In this document: positions 46,840 through 55,048 of the stretch, in pieces
Layout of the letters: each line of letters begins with the position of its first letter
Position numbering within the stretch: the first letter of the stretch is position 1
From: Ruegeria faecimaris
Lineage (GTDB): Bacteria > Pseudomonadota > Alphaproteobacteria > Rhodobacterales > Rhodobacteraceae
Assembly: GCF_900182615.1 (NCBI RefSeq)
Contig: NZ_FXTE01000002.1
Coordinates: forward strand, 186,001 to 250,000
DNA length: 64,000 nt
Reading direction: 5' to 3'
Notes under the pieces: generated by a model
The model's input: only the letters and a program-made list of their open reading frames with translations
Databases searched by the model: none
Told to the model about the DNA's origin: nothing
Position numbers and translations under genes: made by a program

Positions 46840-48189
46840 TCATCTTGGCAAGCGAAACAAAGCCAGTGTCTTATTGTGAATGCCTTGTAAAAACTTTCGT
46901 CTCATGTGTTTGTTATTGTTATCAAGACCCATGCTTGAAAACCATTGAGATTGCTCATTTGTTATTAGAACTTCCGGCTTCTGGGTAAGTTGGCAGATCC
47001 AGAACACGGTGCCTTGAATGTCTTGCATCACCGAAGAACCATCGCGTTCTGTGACGCTAAAATAATTCAGCAATTCGTCAAGGTCGGCCTGGCTCTTCAA
47101 AGTTTGCCTGAACAACTCTGGCCGAGTGACCGAAAGCAGGGTCATGACGGCAAGTGCGGTGTATTCTAGTTCATTTCGCAATTCCACATCCGGAGAAATT
47201 GCAATACACGCAGCGATTTTTTCAATGTCGCGAAGGGAAGGTTGCGTAGACCGTGGCATTAGCTCAAGAAGTTGCAGAACACGCAAGTGCCGCCAATCAT
47301 CTCCGGTTCCGAGTGATTTAATGACGTACCTGTAGTGTTGTACGCTCGCGAAGTCCATAAATCCGCTTTGGTTTTGCGGGACATTGACTGTTATTGAGAT
47401 AAACTTCTGAAGATACTGCGCCGCAGCGACAGCACCGCCGTAGCGTTTACGAACGGAATTCTCCAGTTCGTTTAAATTTGCACCTAAGACAAAGTGAACG
47501 CCATCAACTTTGAAAAAATGTTTGATAACTTCAAGCAGTGCGAGCGCATAATCCGGTCTGCATCGATCCAACTCGTCGATCACAACGATCAGCTTTCGGG
47601 ATGGTGTTTTTTGCTCGTCTGGCTCCGTCAGATCAACCAACGCTTGACGAAAGCTCTCCATCGCAGCCCGTTTTTCGTTTTCTCTTTTCCAGAATTCGGC
47701 AACAGCTCCATCAAGTTCGCGCGAAGCAGTTTCAATTGCAGCATCCGCCAATTCGTCTGCTTTATTCACAAGACCCGCTGTGGCGACTGAAACCCCGGCA
47801 CGAACAATCGCCCGACCGAGAGCAGGAGCCACTCGTTTGGCTTTGTTCCAAGCCTTCTGGGCGGTTTCGTCATCCGCGTCTTCAAACCGTCCCGCAATCG
47901 CGCCGGTCAGCGCAATCAAAGGGTCGTCAAGAAAATCATGTTTGAACGCGTCAAAATAGACGGTTTGAGTGATGTTTCCTTCGCGTTTCAGGTGCTCTCC
48001 GACCCAGCATTTCAGGAAGAAGGATTTGCCTGACCCCCACGCTCCGTCCAGTGCTATGACCAATGGATCATCAATGCGTTCGACAAGTTCTGAGAGCTTA
48101 TCTCCGGTAGGTTTGCGGGATAGTTTGTCATGCACGGCAAAGCCGTCAGTATAGAGGTCAATTTTGGGTTCGGGGATTGTCAATCGCAT
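46840..48189 (-). CDS. KAP-family P-loop NTPase
   Basis: A lone 449-residue KAP NTPase. Walker A is GAWGSGKS at 49-56, and Walker B with the diagnostic tail is VVIDELDRCRPDYAL at 202-216. An Ala/Val-rich amphipathic segment (about 123-142) lies between them, where other KAP proteins insert membrane helices. The C-terminal 200 residues are helical with no recognised effector. Codon use is AT-richer than in the ettA and nadD genes around it, which suggests transfer. KAP NTPases occur in anti-phage and plasmid-exclusion systems (PifA), so a defence role is possible but unproven. ATG 48189 has GGAG upstream; a TTG at 48210 is the alternative. Confidence 0.85.
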   Translation of the reverse strand: MRLTIPEPKIDLYTDGFAVHDKLSRKPTGDKLSELVERIDDPLVIALDGAWGSGKSFFLKCWVGEHLKREGNITQTVYFDAFKHDFLDDPLIALTGAIAGRFEDADDETAQKAWNKAKRVAPALGRAIVRAGVSVATAGLVNKADELADAAIETASRELDGAVAEFWKRENEKRAAMESFRQALVDLTEPDEQKTPSRKLIVVIDELDRCRPDYALALLEVIKHFFKVDGVHFVLGANLNELENSVRKRYGGAVAAAQYLQKFISITVNVPQNQSGFMDFASVQHYRYVIKSLGTGDDWRHLRVLQLLELMPRSTQPSLRDIEKIAACIAISPDVELRNELEYTALAVMTLLSVTRPELFRQTLKSQADLDELLNYFSVTERDGSSVMQDIQGTVFWICQLTQKPEVLITNEQSQWFSSMGLDNNNKHMRRKFLQGIHNKTLALFRLPR

Positions 48190-48349
48190 CGGGGACTCCA
48201 AATCGTTCAAACTAATTCGGTGGTTAATCTACTGAGTGACGCGCGGCGCGCCAGACTGCCGGATGTGGGAAGTCGTCGCAGTTTAATCGCTTTCGTCTTG
48301 AACAACCTGTTGATTGACAACCCCGCCGAGTTCTGAACATCAGCAAGAG

Positions 48350-48970
48350 ATGCAGCGTAGCTCTATCCCATATGTACGGCCCGGGCAGGTCGTGGGGTTG
48401 TTCGGGGGGTCATTTGATCCGCCGCATAAGGGCCATGTGCATGTGACACTCGAGGCGATGAAGGCCTTTGGGTTGGATCGGGTGTGGTGGCTGGTCTCTC
48501 CGGGTAATCCGTTGAAAGAGCGCGGGCCTGCGCCATTGGCGCGGCGGGTGAAGGCAGCGCAAGCTGTGATGCAGCATCCACGTGTCGAGGTGACGGATAT
48601 CGAGGCCCAGACCGGCACACGCGCCACGGCGGATACTGTCGCCGCCCTGCAGAAGCTTTATCCGCAGGTCAGGTTTGTCTGGCTGATGGGCGCGGATAAC
48701 CTGGCGCAATTCCATAAGTGGCAGGATTGGCAGTCGATTATTGAAACCGTACCGGTTGGCGTTGTTGCCCGTCCCGGAGACCGCATCTCTGCACGTATGT
48801 CCCCTGCGGCGCGTCGCTATGCCGACTACCGGATTGACGGGCAGGCGCGGCATTTACTCGGCCGGGCACAGGCCCCGGCGTGGTGTTTTGTGAATGTGCC
48901 GATGCTGGATGTCAGTTCGACCCAGTTGCGCATTCAGGGGGTTTGGGGCAACAAGGTGTTGCCTGAATAG
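48350..48970 (+). CDS. nadD: Nicotinate-nucleotide adenylyltransferase
   Basis: Makes nicotinate adenine dinucleotide from NaMN and ATP, the step before NadE. The nucleotidyltransferase motif [14 protein letters not shown] lies near residue 16-29. Conserved [29 protein letters not shown] and the C-terminal SSTQLR (ISST-type) motif follow. The best start is ATG 48350 ([12 protein letters not shown]); a TTG at 48314 would add 12 residues. The Shine-Dalgarno is weak for both. The 160 bases upstream, shared with the divergent KAP gene, must hold both promoters. Confidence 0.95.
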   Translation: MQRSSIPYVRPGQVVGLFGGSFDPPHKGHVHVTLEAMKAFGLDRVWWLVSPGNPLKERGPAPLARRVKAAQAVMQHPRVEVTDIEAQTGTRATADTVAALQKLYPQVRFVWLMGADNLAQFHKWQDWQSIIETVPVGVVARPGDRISARMSPAARRYADYRIDGQARHLLGRAQAPAWCFVNVPMLDVSSTQLRIQGVWGNKVLPE

Positions 48971-49036
48971 CCCCTGTGGGCCCATAATTCGGATCTCAGG
49001 TTGTTTGCCTGTGATCTCTGGGATTTTAATTGACCC

Positions 49037-50518
49037 ATGATTGATCGTTATTCGCGACGAGGATTTATTGCTGGTCTGGGCACGGCCCTGATGCCTGTAG
49101 CCGTTATGGCTGAGGCACCGCTTACATCATTGAGGCCTCAGATTCGTGATGAGCCGATCGTAGGTGTTGTGCGCTTGGTCGAAGCCGCGAACCTGCGCGG
49201 CGAAGTCGCCTTTGCTGTAGCCGACGCTGATACAGGCACGGTGCTTGAAGCCTATGGTGGCGACCGGGGTTTGCCACCGGCAAGTGTTGGCAAGGCCCTG
49301 ACCGCGCTTTACGCGCTGAATGTGTTGGGTGCTGACTACAGGTTCGAAACTGCGTTGGTCGCTGAGGGGCCCATAGAAAACGGCATTTTGAACGGCGATC
49401 TTGTTCTTGTTGGCGGTGGTGATCCTTTGCTGGATACGGATGCGCTGGCCACGATGGCGGCAAACTTGCGCGAGGCCGGAATCACCGAGGTCCGCGGCGC
49501 GTTCAAAATTTATGATGGCGCGTTGCCTTACGTGTTCAGCATTGATCCGGGGCAGCCAGATCATTTGGGGTACAGCCCTGCGATCAGCGGCATTTCTCTG
49601 AATTTCAATCGCGTGCATTTCGAGTGGAAAAAGCAGGGCGCCAACTATGACGTGACCATGGATGCCCGCAGCACGCGCTATACGCCTGCAGTGGACATGG
49701 CGTCGATGAAGGTCGAGGGCCGCAATCTGCCGATCTATACCTACGAACCCAGCGCCCGTCAGGACCGGTGGACTGTTGCCAAAGGCGCGTTGGGTAGCGA
49801 TGGGGCGCGGTGGCTGCCTGTCCGCAAGCCCGCGCTTTATGCAGGCGACGTTTTCAGAACATTGGCCCGATCCAACGGAATTGTGCTGGGGCGGACGCAG
49901 GTCACGCGGCAGATGCCGAATGGAACCCCTTTGGTCATTCATCAAAGCGACCCGCTCGAGAGCATATTGCAGGGCATGCTGAAATACTCGACCAATCTCA
50001 CTGCCGAGATGGTGGGGCTCGCTGCCTCGAGGGCGCGTGGTACGCGACCGCAGACTTTGGCGGAGTCAGCCGCCGAGATGAACAGATGGGCCACAGAGAC
50101 CTATGGTGTGACCGGGGTTGCGATGGTCGATCATTCAGGGCTTGGGGGCGATTCACGCGTAGCGCCCGAGGACTTGGTGGTCGCGCTGCTGGCGGCGCAG
50201 AAAGCCGGAGACCTCCGGCCTTTGCTGAAGAAATTTACCCTTGCCGACAGTCAGGGGCGGCCGGTCAAGGATCATCCGATCAGAGTGAATGCGAAAACCG
50301 GAACCCTGAACTTTGTCTCGGGCCTGGGTGGGTTCATAACCTCACCGGATGGGGCAGAGCTGGCCTTTGCGATATTCACGGCCGACATAGAACATCGCGC
50401 AACGATCCCCCGAGCGTATCGTGAACGGCCCGAAGGCGGGCGGAGCTGGAATAACAGGTCGCGCAAATTGCAGCGCGCACTGATCGAAAGGTGGGGGAAG
50501 CTGGCCGGCAGCAGCTGA
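49037..50518 (+). CDS. dacB: D-alanyl-D-alanine carboxypeptidase/endopeptidase (PBP4, S13 family)
   Basis: Low-molecular-mass PBP that trims peptidoglycan stem peptides. The N-terminus RYSRRGFIAGLGTALMPVAVMA is a twin-arginine-type signal. The serine site SxxK is SVGK at 83-86, SxN is in KYSTNLTAEM, and KTG is in NAKTGTLNFVSGLGG. The inserted domain between SxxK and SxN typical of PBP4 is present, giving 493 residues. The ATG has no strong Shine-Dalgarno. The gene converges on the TerB-like gene with a two-base gap. Confidence 0.94.
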   Translation: MIDRYSRRGFIAGLGTALMPVAVMAEAPLTSLRPQIRDEPIVGVVRLVEAANLRGEVAFAVADADTGTVLEAYGGDRGLPPASVGKALTALYALNVLGADYRFETALVAEGPIENGILNGDLVLVGGGDPLLDTDALATMAANLREAGITEVRGAFKIYDGALPYVFSIDPGQPDHLGYSPAISGISLNFNRVHFEWKKQGANYDVTMDARSTRYTPAVDMASMKVEGRNLPIYTYEPSARQDRWTVAKGALGSDGARWLPVRKPALYAGDVFRTLARSNGIVLGRTQVTRQMPNGTPLVIHQSDPLESILQGMLKYSTNLTAEMVGLAASRARGTRPQTLAESAAEMNRWATETYGVTGVAMVDHSGLGGDSRVAPEDLVVALLAAQKAGDLRPLLKKFTLADSQGRPVKDHPIRVNAKTGTLNFVSGLGGFITSPDGAELAFAIFTADIEHRATIPRAYRERPEGGRSWNNRSRKLQRALIERWGKLAGSS

Positions 50519-50520
50519 TG

Positions 50521-50943
50521 TCAGGTCGTGTGCCGTGCCCGCGCGCCGCGCTCGATGGCAGCGGCATGCAAACGGTCGATGTCCAACTCGTAACGGATTT
50601 CCTCGAGCAGCCGCAATTCGGATTCTGCCAGCGTACCATCTGCAGCCGCAACATCACATGCAAGCGCATAGGAGGTTTCGTTCAGGCGTTCGGGCAGGTT
50701 GTCGCGAATCAGTCCAAACAGGGCATCCAGACCATCTTCTTGTTCAAACAGATCGAAGACGATCTGGGAAACGCGATACATCCGGTCGATGTCATATTCT
50801 GCAAAGACAGGCAGCATGTTGACCGCGCCCTCGATTTTGACCAGCTCGGCGGTGCGGATGGTCTCATCTGATGCAGAGATCGCAACCATAATCGCCACGA
50901 GGCAATCTTGAGGAGACATCGGGTGTGGCACTTGGTTGGTCAT
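50521..50943 (-). CDS. TerB-like domain protein
   Basis: An all-helical acidic protein of 140 residues resembling the TerB/DjlA tellurite-resistance fold: MSPQDCLVAIMVAISASDETIRTAELVKIEG and later DVAAADGTLAESELRLLEEIRYEL, each with an acidic metal-binding-like loop. TerB domains occur in tellurite resistance, phage-response and membrane-linked stress systems, but this one stands alone with no other ter gene near it. Its role is unknown. Start ATG 50943. Confidence 0.78.
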   Translation of the reverse strand: MTNQVPHPMSPQDCLVAIMVAISASDETIRTAELVKIEGAVNMLPVFAEYDIDRMYRVSQIVFDLFEQEDGLDALFGLIRDNLPERLNETSYALACDVAAADGTLAESELRLLEEIRYELDIDRLHAAAIERGARARHTT

Positions 50944-51024
50944 AGGGGTGTCCTGATTGAACTGTTCTGATCCCGCACGATAGGTGGGGCAGGGAATAGG
51001 TTCAACGGATTTTGGAGCGATAGA

Positions 51025-51492
51025 TCAAAGAATGGGCAAAGGGCCACGTGTTTTCGTCTGCCGCAGTACAAAATTGCTGCGAGTGTCGCGGACTAACCCC
51101 GATTTCAACAGCCTTTGCATGATGAACGCCTCAAGATCTTCGGGTGTTTTCGAATAGACTTTCAGAATGAAGTCATGATCCCCGGTGATTGAGGCGCACT
51201 CGACAATCTGAGCCTCGGTCTCAACCAGCCGCAAAAACGAAGTGATGCTGTCTTCCTGATGATCGCGCAGCGCAACATGAACATAGGCTATTGCGTTCAG
51301 GCCGACGGATTTGGCGGGCACACGAGCGGTATAGCCTGCCACAACCCCGGCAGCTTCGAGATCGCGAACCCGCCGCCAACATTGCGAGGCAGACAGGCCG
51401 GTACGATCCGCGAGCTCTTGCATAGACAGACGGCCATCGGTCTGAAGCTCTTGCAGGATGGCGATATCCGCGTTTTGAAGCATTTGCGTCAT
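51025..51492 (-). CDS. Lrp/AsnC family transcriptional regulator (probable phhA regulator)
   Basis: A 155-residue feast/famine regulator. The N-terminal helix-turn-helix reads NADIAILQELQTDGRLSMQELADRTGLSASQCWRRVRDLEAAGVV, and a C-terminal RAM ligand domain includes VHVALRDHQEDSITSFLRLV and ITGDHDFILKVYSKTPEDLEAFI. It is divergent from phhA-phhB over a 106-base gap with three TGAA/TTCA repeats, so it probably senses an aromatic amino acid, activates the phh genes and regulates itself (inference). The product ends with a basic tail. Confidence 0.93.
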   Translation of the reverse strand: MTQMLQNADIAILQELQTDGRLSMQELADRTGLSASQCWRRVRDLEAAGVVAGYTARVPAKSVGLNAIAYVHVALRDHQEDSITSFLRLVETEAQIVECASITGDHDFILKVYSKTPEDLEAFIMQRLLKSGLVRDTRSNFVLRQTKTRGPLPIL

Positions 51493-51506
51493 ATCTTTTG
51501 AGTTTG

Positions 51507-51562
51507 TGAAATGTTTCGTTCATATTGTATGATCCTGAAAAACATTCAAATGAAATTTTTCA
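51507..51562. promoter_or_regulatory. Three Lrp-type inverted repeats between the regulator and phhA
   Basis: TGAAATGTTTCGTTCA (51507-51522), TGAAAAACATTCA (51536-51548) and TGAAATTTTTCA (51551-51562) share TGAA/TTCA ends. They are spaced roughly one to one-and-a-half helical turns apart in an AT-rich gap. Phased arrays like this suit Lrp-family octamers. They lie just upstream of both divergent starts. Confidence 0.6.
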
Positions 51563-51598
51563 CGATGGCTGGCTATGCTCTTTTCAGGAGGAGCTTCC

Positions 51599-52399
51599 AT
51601 GCCAAAGTCGACAAAATACGTCGCCAAGGTGGCCAATGCCGAGGGTCACATCACATATACCGACGAAGAGGATGCTGTCTGGGCTGATCTTTATGCCGCT
51701 CAGCAAGAGAACATACAGCGCTATATGGCGCGTGATTATCTTGAGGGGCTGGACCGGCTGGAGCTTCCGAAAACCCGTGTTCCATCATGCGCTGATATTT
51801 CTGAGAGACTTCTGGATATGACAGGCTGGAAAGTGCAGCCTGTACCCGCGCTGATCGGGTTCAAGACTTTCTTTGGTATGTTGGCCAACCGGGTTTTCCC
51901 CGCCGCCTCGTTCATCCGGTCCCGCGAGGATTTCGATTATATCGAGGAACCGGACATCTTTCATGAAATTTTCGGCCATACTCCGTTGTTGAGCGATCCG
52001 CGATTTGCTGCGTTCAGTCATGCTATCGGAATGGCTGGGGTGCGGGCCGGTGAAAAGGACTATGCTTGGCTGATCCGTCTGTATTGGTTTTCGATCGAAT
52101 TTGGTCTGCGGCGTCAGGATGGGGTGATCAAGGCGCTGGGATCGGGGCTTGCCTCATCCCCGACCGAACTTGTCTACGCGGTGGAAAGCGAAATACCCGA
52201 CCGCGATCCCTTTGACGTTCTGACGATCCTGCGCACGCCCTACCGGATTGATATGCACCAGATGGGCTATTTCGTGCTGGACGACCCCGAGGAACTGTTT
52301 GCTGCCGCCGATCGGGATTTGCTGGCGGATGTGCATAAGGCGCAATCACTGGGCCTGTTGCCGAATAAGTTTCCCGAAAAGGCAACAGCGGCGGAGTAA
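51599..52399 (+). CDS. phhA: Phenylalanine 4-monooxygenase
   Basis: Iron- and pterin-dependent hydroxylase converting phenylalanine to tyrosine. From ATG 51599 the protein has 266 residues. The iron ligands are His122 and His127 in PDIFHEIFGHTPLL and Glu167 in YWFSIEFGL; the pterin-side GFKTFFGMLANRVFP block is also present. AGGAGGAG before the ATG is a very strong ribosome site; a start 24 bases earlier lacks one. phhB follows, supplying cofactor recycling, and the divergent Lrp-type gene is the likely regulator. Confidence 0.96.
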   Translation: MPKSTKYVAKVANAEGHITYTDEEDAVWADLYAAQQENIQRYMARDYLEGLDRLELPKTRVPSCADISERLLDMTGWKVQPVPALIGFKTFFGMLANRVFPAASFIRSREDFDYIEEPDIFHEIFGHTPLLSDPRFAAFSHAIGMAGVRAGEKDYAWLIRLYWFSIEFGLRRQDGVIKALGSGLASSPTELVYAVESEIPDRDPFDVLTILRTPYRIDMHQMGYFVLDDPEELFAAADRDLLADVHKAQSLGLLPNKFPEKATAAE

Positions 52400-52406
52400 G
52401 CTGGAC

Positions 52407-52760
52407 ATGACCACATCAGAACAAACCTGCACCCTATCGGATCGGACCTGTGCCCCTTGTTCCGGCGGCATTCCAGCTTTGAACCGTGATGCGGCAAGCG
52501 CGCATCTGGCCCAGTTGACCTCCGATTGGTCGCTGGATGCGGATGCAAAAACTCTCAGCCGTCATTTCAAATTCAAAGGCTTTGCCAAGGCGACCTATCT
52601 GGCAAACCTTTGCGCCTGGCTGGCCGATCAGCAAGGGCATCATCCCGACATCAGATTTGGATGGGGATATGTGGATGTTCAGCTGACGACCCACGAAATT
52701 GACGGCCTTAGTGAGAATGATTTCATCTGGGCGGCCAAGTTGGATCAGTTAGTCGTCTGA
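52407..52760 (+). CDS. phhB: 4a-hydroxytetrahydrobiopterin dehydratase (PCD/DCoH)
   Basis: Recycles the hydroxylated pterin made by PhhA. The 117 residues contain the PCD core: an aspartate-tryptophan start (TSDWSLDADAKTLSRHFKFKGF) and the histidine motif GHHPDIRFGWGYVDVQLTTH near 76-95. A Cys-containing N-terminal extension (CTLSDRTCAPCSGGIPAL) of about 25 residues precedes the domain and is common in proteobacterial forms. It starts eight bases after the phhA stop, so the two form an operon. Confidence 0.94.
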   Translation: MTTSEQTCTLSDRTCAPCSGGIPALNRDAASAHLAQLTSDWSLDADAKTLSRHFKFKGFAKATYLANLCAWLADQQGHHPDIRFGWGYVDVQLTTHEIDGLSENDFIWAAKLDQLVV

Positions 52761-52882
52761 GGCCAGTTTCCAGACAGGAAAAACAGCTTGCTTTATTGAC
52801 TCATGCTGCACCGGCACAATAGGAGGGGTCGGTCGGCGGCAAACGAAAGCCGACGCTGTTTTCCCGATGGAGCTTAAAGAAA

Positions 52883-54457
52883 ATGTCTGAACTGCGTGAA
52901 ACCGCGATGTCGTCCAAGGCCTGGCCTTTTGAAGAGGCGCGCCGGTTGCTCAAACGCTATCAGAAAGGGGCTCCGGACAAGGGGTATGTGTTGTTCGAGA
53001 CGGGCTATGGCCCGTCCGGCTTGCCGCATATCGGGACATTTGGCGAAGTGGCGCGGACCACCATGGTCAAGCGTGCGTTTGAGGCGCTGTCGGATATTCC
53101 GACCAAGCTGATCTGTTTCTCGGACGATTTGGACGGTATGCGCAAAGTGCCCGGCAACGTGCCGAATCCCGAAGCGCTTGAAGAGCATTTGCAGCGTCCT
53201 CTGACTTCGGTCCCTGATCCGTTCGGCGAATACCCAAGCTTTGGCGAATACAACAACGCAATGTTACGCCGGTTCCTCGACACTTTTGGGTTCGAGTATG
53301 ATTTCTATTCGGCGCGCGACTTTTATCGCTCGGGTCAGTTTGACGAGATTCTGAAGCGGGCGGTCGACAACTATGATGCCGTAATGGCCATCATGTTGAA
53401 AAGCCTGCGAGAAGAGCGGCAGCAGACCTATTCGATCTTCCTGCCGATCCACCCCGAAACAGGTCGGGTTCTGTACGTGCCGATGAAAAAGGTCTGCGCC
53501 GAGACCTATACCGTCACCTTTGATGACGACGACGGCAAGGAATGGACGCTGCCAGTCACGGGGGGCAACGTAAAGCTGCAGTGGAAGCCGGATTTCGGTG
53601 CGCGCTGGGCCGCTCTGGGCGTCGATTTTGAAATGTACGGCAAGGAACATGCCACCAACGAAAAGATCTATGACGCGATCTGCCGGGCGTTGGGTGGCCG
53701 TGCGCCAGAGCATTTCAGTTATGAGCTGTTTTTGGATGAGAACGGTCAGAAGATTTCGAAATCTTCGGGCAATGGCGTCTCGATCGACGAATGGCTGACC
53801 TATGCACCGACTGAGAGTCTTGCGTATTTTATGTATCAAAAGCCCAAGACCGCCAAGCGCATGCATTTTGATGTGATCCCCAAGGCCTATGATGAATATC
53901 ATCAGCAACTGCGGGCCTATCCGGGGCAGGAGCTGAAGGCGCAGTTGAACAATCCGGTGTGGCATATCCACGGTGGGGAGGTTCCTGAAACGACGCTGAT
54001 GGTGCCCTTTGCGATGTTGCTGAATCTTGCTTCGGTTTCCGGGGCCGAGGACAAAGAGGCGCTGTGGGGGTTCATCCGTCGCTATGCGCCTGAGGCCACG
54101 GCTGAGACGCATCCTGATCTGGATCAGGCGGCGGGCTTTGCGGTCCGCTACTTTAACGATTTCGTCAAACCCACCCGCCAGCACCGGGCGCCGACGGATC
54201 AAGAGCGCGAAGCGCTGGAGGCGTTGAAAGCAGAGCTGGCGGCATATGACGGACCGATCGAGGATGAGGCGCTGCAATCGGTGGTCTACTCTGTCGGGCG
54301 CGAGCGGTTTGACCCTATGCGGGGCTGGTTCACCGCGCTCTACGAGGTGTTGTTGGGCGCATCCCAGGGGCCGCGATTTGGTGGGTTCATCGCGCTTTAT
54401 GGCGTGCCGGAAACAGTCGCCTTGATCGACAAGGCGCTGGCCGGAGAGCTGGTCTGA
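52883..54457 (+). CDS. lysK: Lysyl-tRNA synthetase, class I (archaeal type)
   Basis: Class I LysRS, structurally unrelated to the common class II LysS. The HIGH-type motif PHIG is at 48-51 in [13 protein letters not shown], and KMSKS is KISKS at 290-294, followed by SGNG. Length 524 is normal for the bacterial class I form, typical of alphaproteobacteria. A second ATG eight codons in is possible, but GGAG ten bases before 52883 favours the first. The downstream DUF4864 gene has its own AGGAGG site. Confidence 0.97.
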   Translation: MSELRETAMSSKAWPFEEARRLLKRYQKGAPDKGYVLFETGYGPSGLPHIGTFGEVARTTMVKRAFEALSDIPTKLICFSDDLDGMRKVPGNVPNPEALEEHLQRPLTSVPDPFGEYPSFGEYNNAMLRRFLDTFGFEYDFYSARDFYRSGQFDEILKRAVDNYDAVMAIMLKSLREERQQTYSIFLPIHPETGRVLYVPMKKVCAETYTVTFDDDDGKEWTLPVTGGNVKLQWKPDFGARWAALGVDFEMYGKEHATNEKIYDAICRALGGRAPEHFSYELFLDENGQKISKSSGNGVSIDEWLTYAPTESLAYFMYQKPKTAKRMHFDVIPKAYDEYHQQLRAYPGQELKAQLNNPVWHIHGGEVPETTLMVPFAMLLNLASVSGAEDKEALWGFIRRYAPEATAETHPDLDQAAGFAVRYFNDFVKPTRQHRAPTDQEREALEALKAELAAYDGPIEDEALQSVVYSVGRERFDPMRGWFTALYEVLLGASQGPRFGGFIALYGVPETVALIDKALAGELV

Positions 54458-54505
54458 TTTGACCTGATCGCGCGTGGGACTATCCTTCAATCAGGAGGTG
54501 GCCCC

Positions 54506-54907
54506 ATGCGTCGTTTTATGCTTGCTGTATCTATAAGCGCCGGACTGGCATCCGGTGCCTTTGCCCAAAACGCCGAGATCGAGGCGAATATCGCGGGGCA
54601 GATACAGGCGTTCATGGTGGATGATTTCGCAACCGCCTTTACATTTGCCAGCCCCACTATCCAGCGCCTTTTCGGAACGCCTGAGAATTTCGGGGTGATG
54701 GTCCGGCGTGGCTATCCGATGGTCTGGCGGCCTGCGGACGTGCGGTTTCTGGAACTTCGCGAAATTTCAGGGGCGTTGTGGCAGAAGGTGATGATCACGG
54801 ATGGCGACGGGCAGATTCACATTCTGGACTACGAGATGATCCCTCAGGAAGAGGGCTGGAAAATCAATGGCGTGCAGCTTTTGGGCAATTCGGATCCGGC
54901 GGCGTAA
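54506..54907 (+). CDS. DUF4864 domain exported protein
   Basis: A 133-residue protein with a signal peptide (MRRFMLAVSISAGLASGAFA-QN). Its mature part begins with helical IEANIAGQIQAFMVDDFATAFTFASPTIQRLFGTPENFG and ends in a beta-rich QIHILDYEMIPQEEGWKINGVQLL, matching DUF4864 as I know it. The fold resembles the NTF2-like/SnoaL group. Function is unknown. AGGAGG lies eight bases before the ATG. It follows lysK after a 48-base gap and may be co-transcribed. Confidence 0.82.
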   Translation: MRRFMLAVSISAGLASGAFAQNAEIEANIAGQIQAFMVDDFATAFTFASPTIQRLFGTPENFGVMVRRGYPMVWRPADVRFLELREISGALWQKVMITDGDGQIHILDYEMIPQEEGWKINGVQLLGNSDPAA

Positions 54908-55048
54908 CGCAACACCACCGTCACGGTGATATGAACGGCGGTTAATTCCTTTTCGATACTCAGACTTTTGCGTTCGGGGTGCGTGGCCCTGGGCACTGGG
55001 TTTATGCGCACGGCGACTGACCGCAGCGCGATTGGGAAAGGGATTTCT

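Noticed and set aside
53264..54490. Long minus-strand reading frame opposite lysK
   Set aside because: It mirrors a well-supported lysyl-tRNA synthetase, has no family motif, and comes from high GC in the third codon positions.
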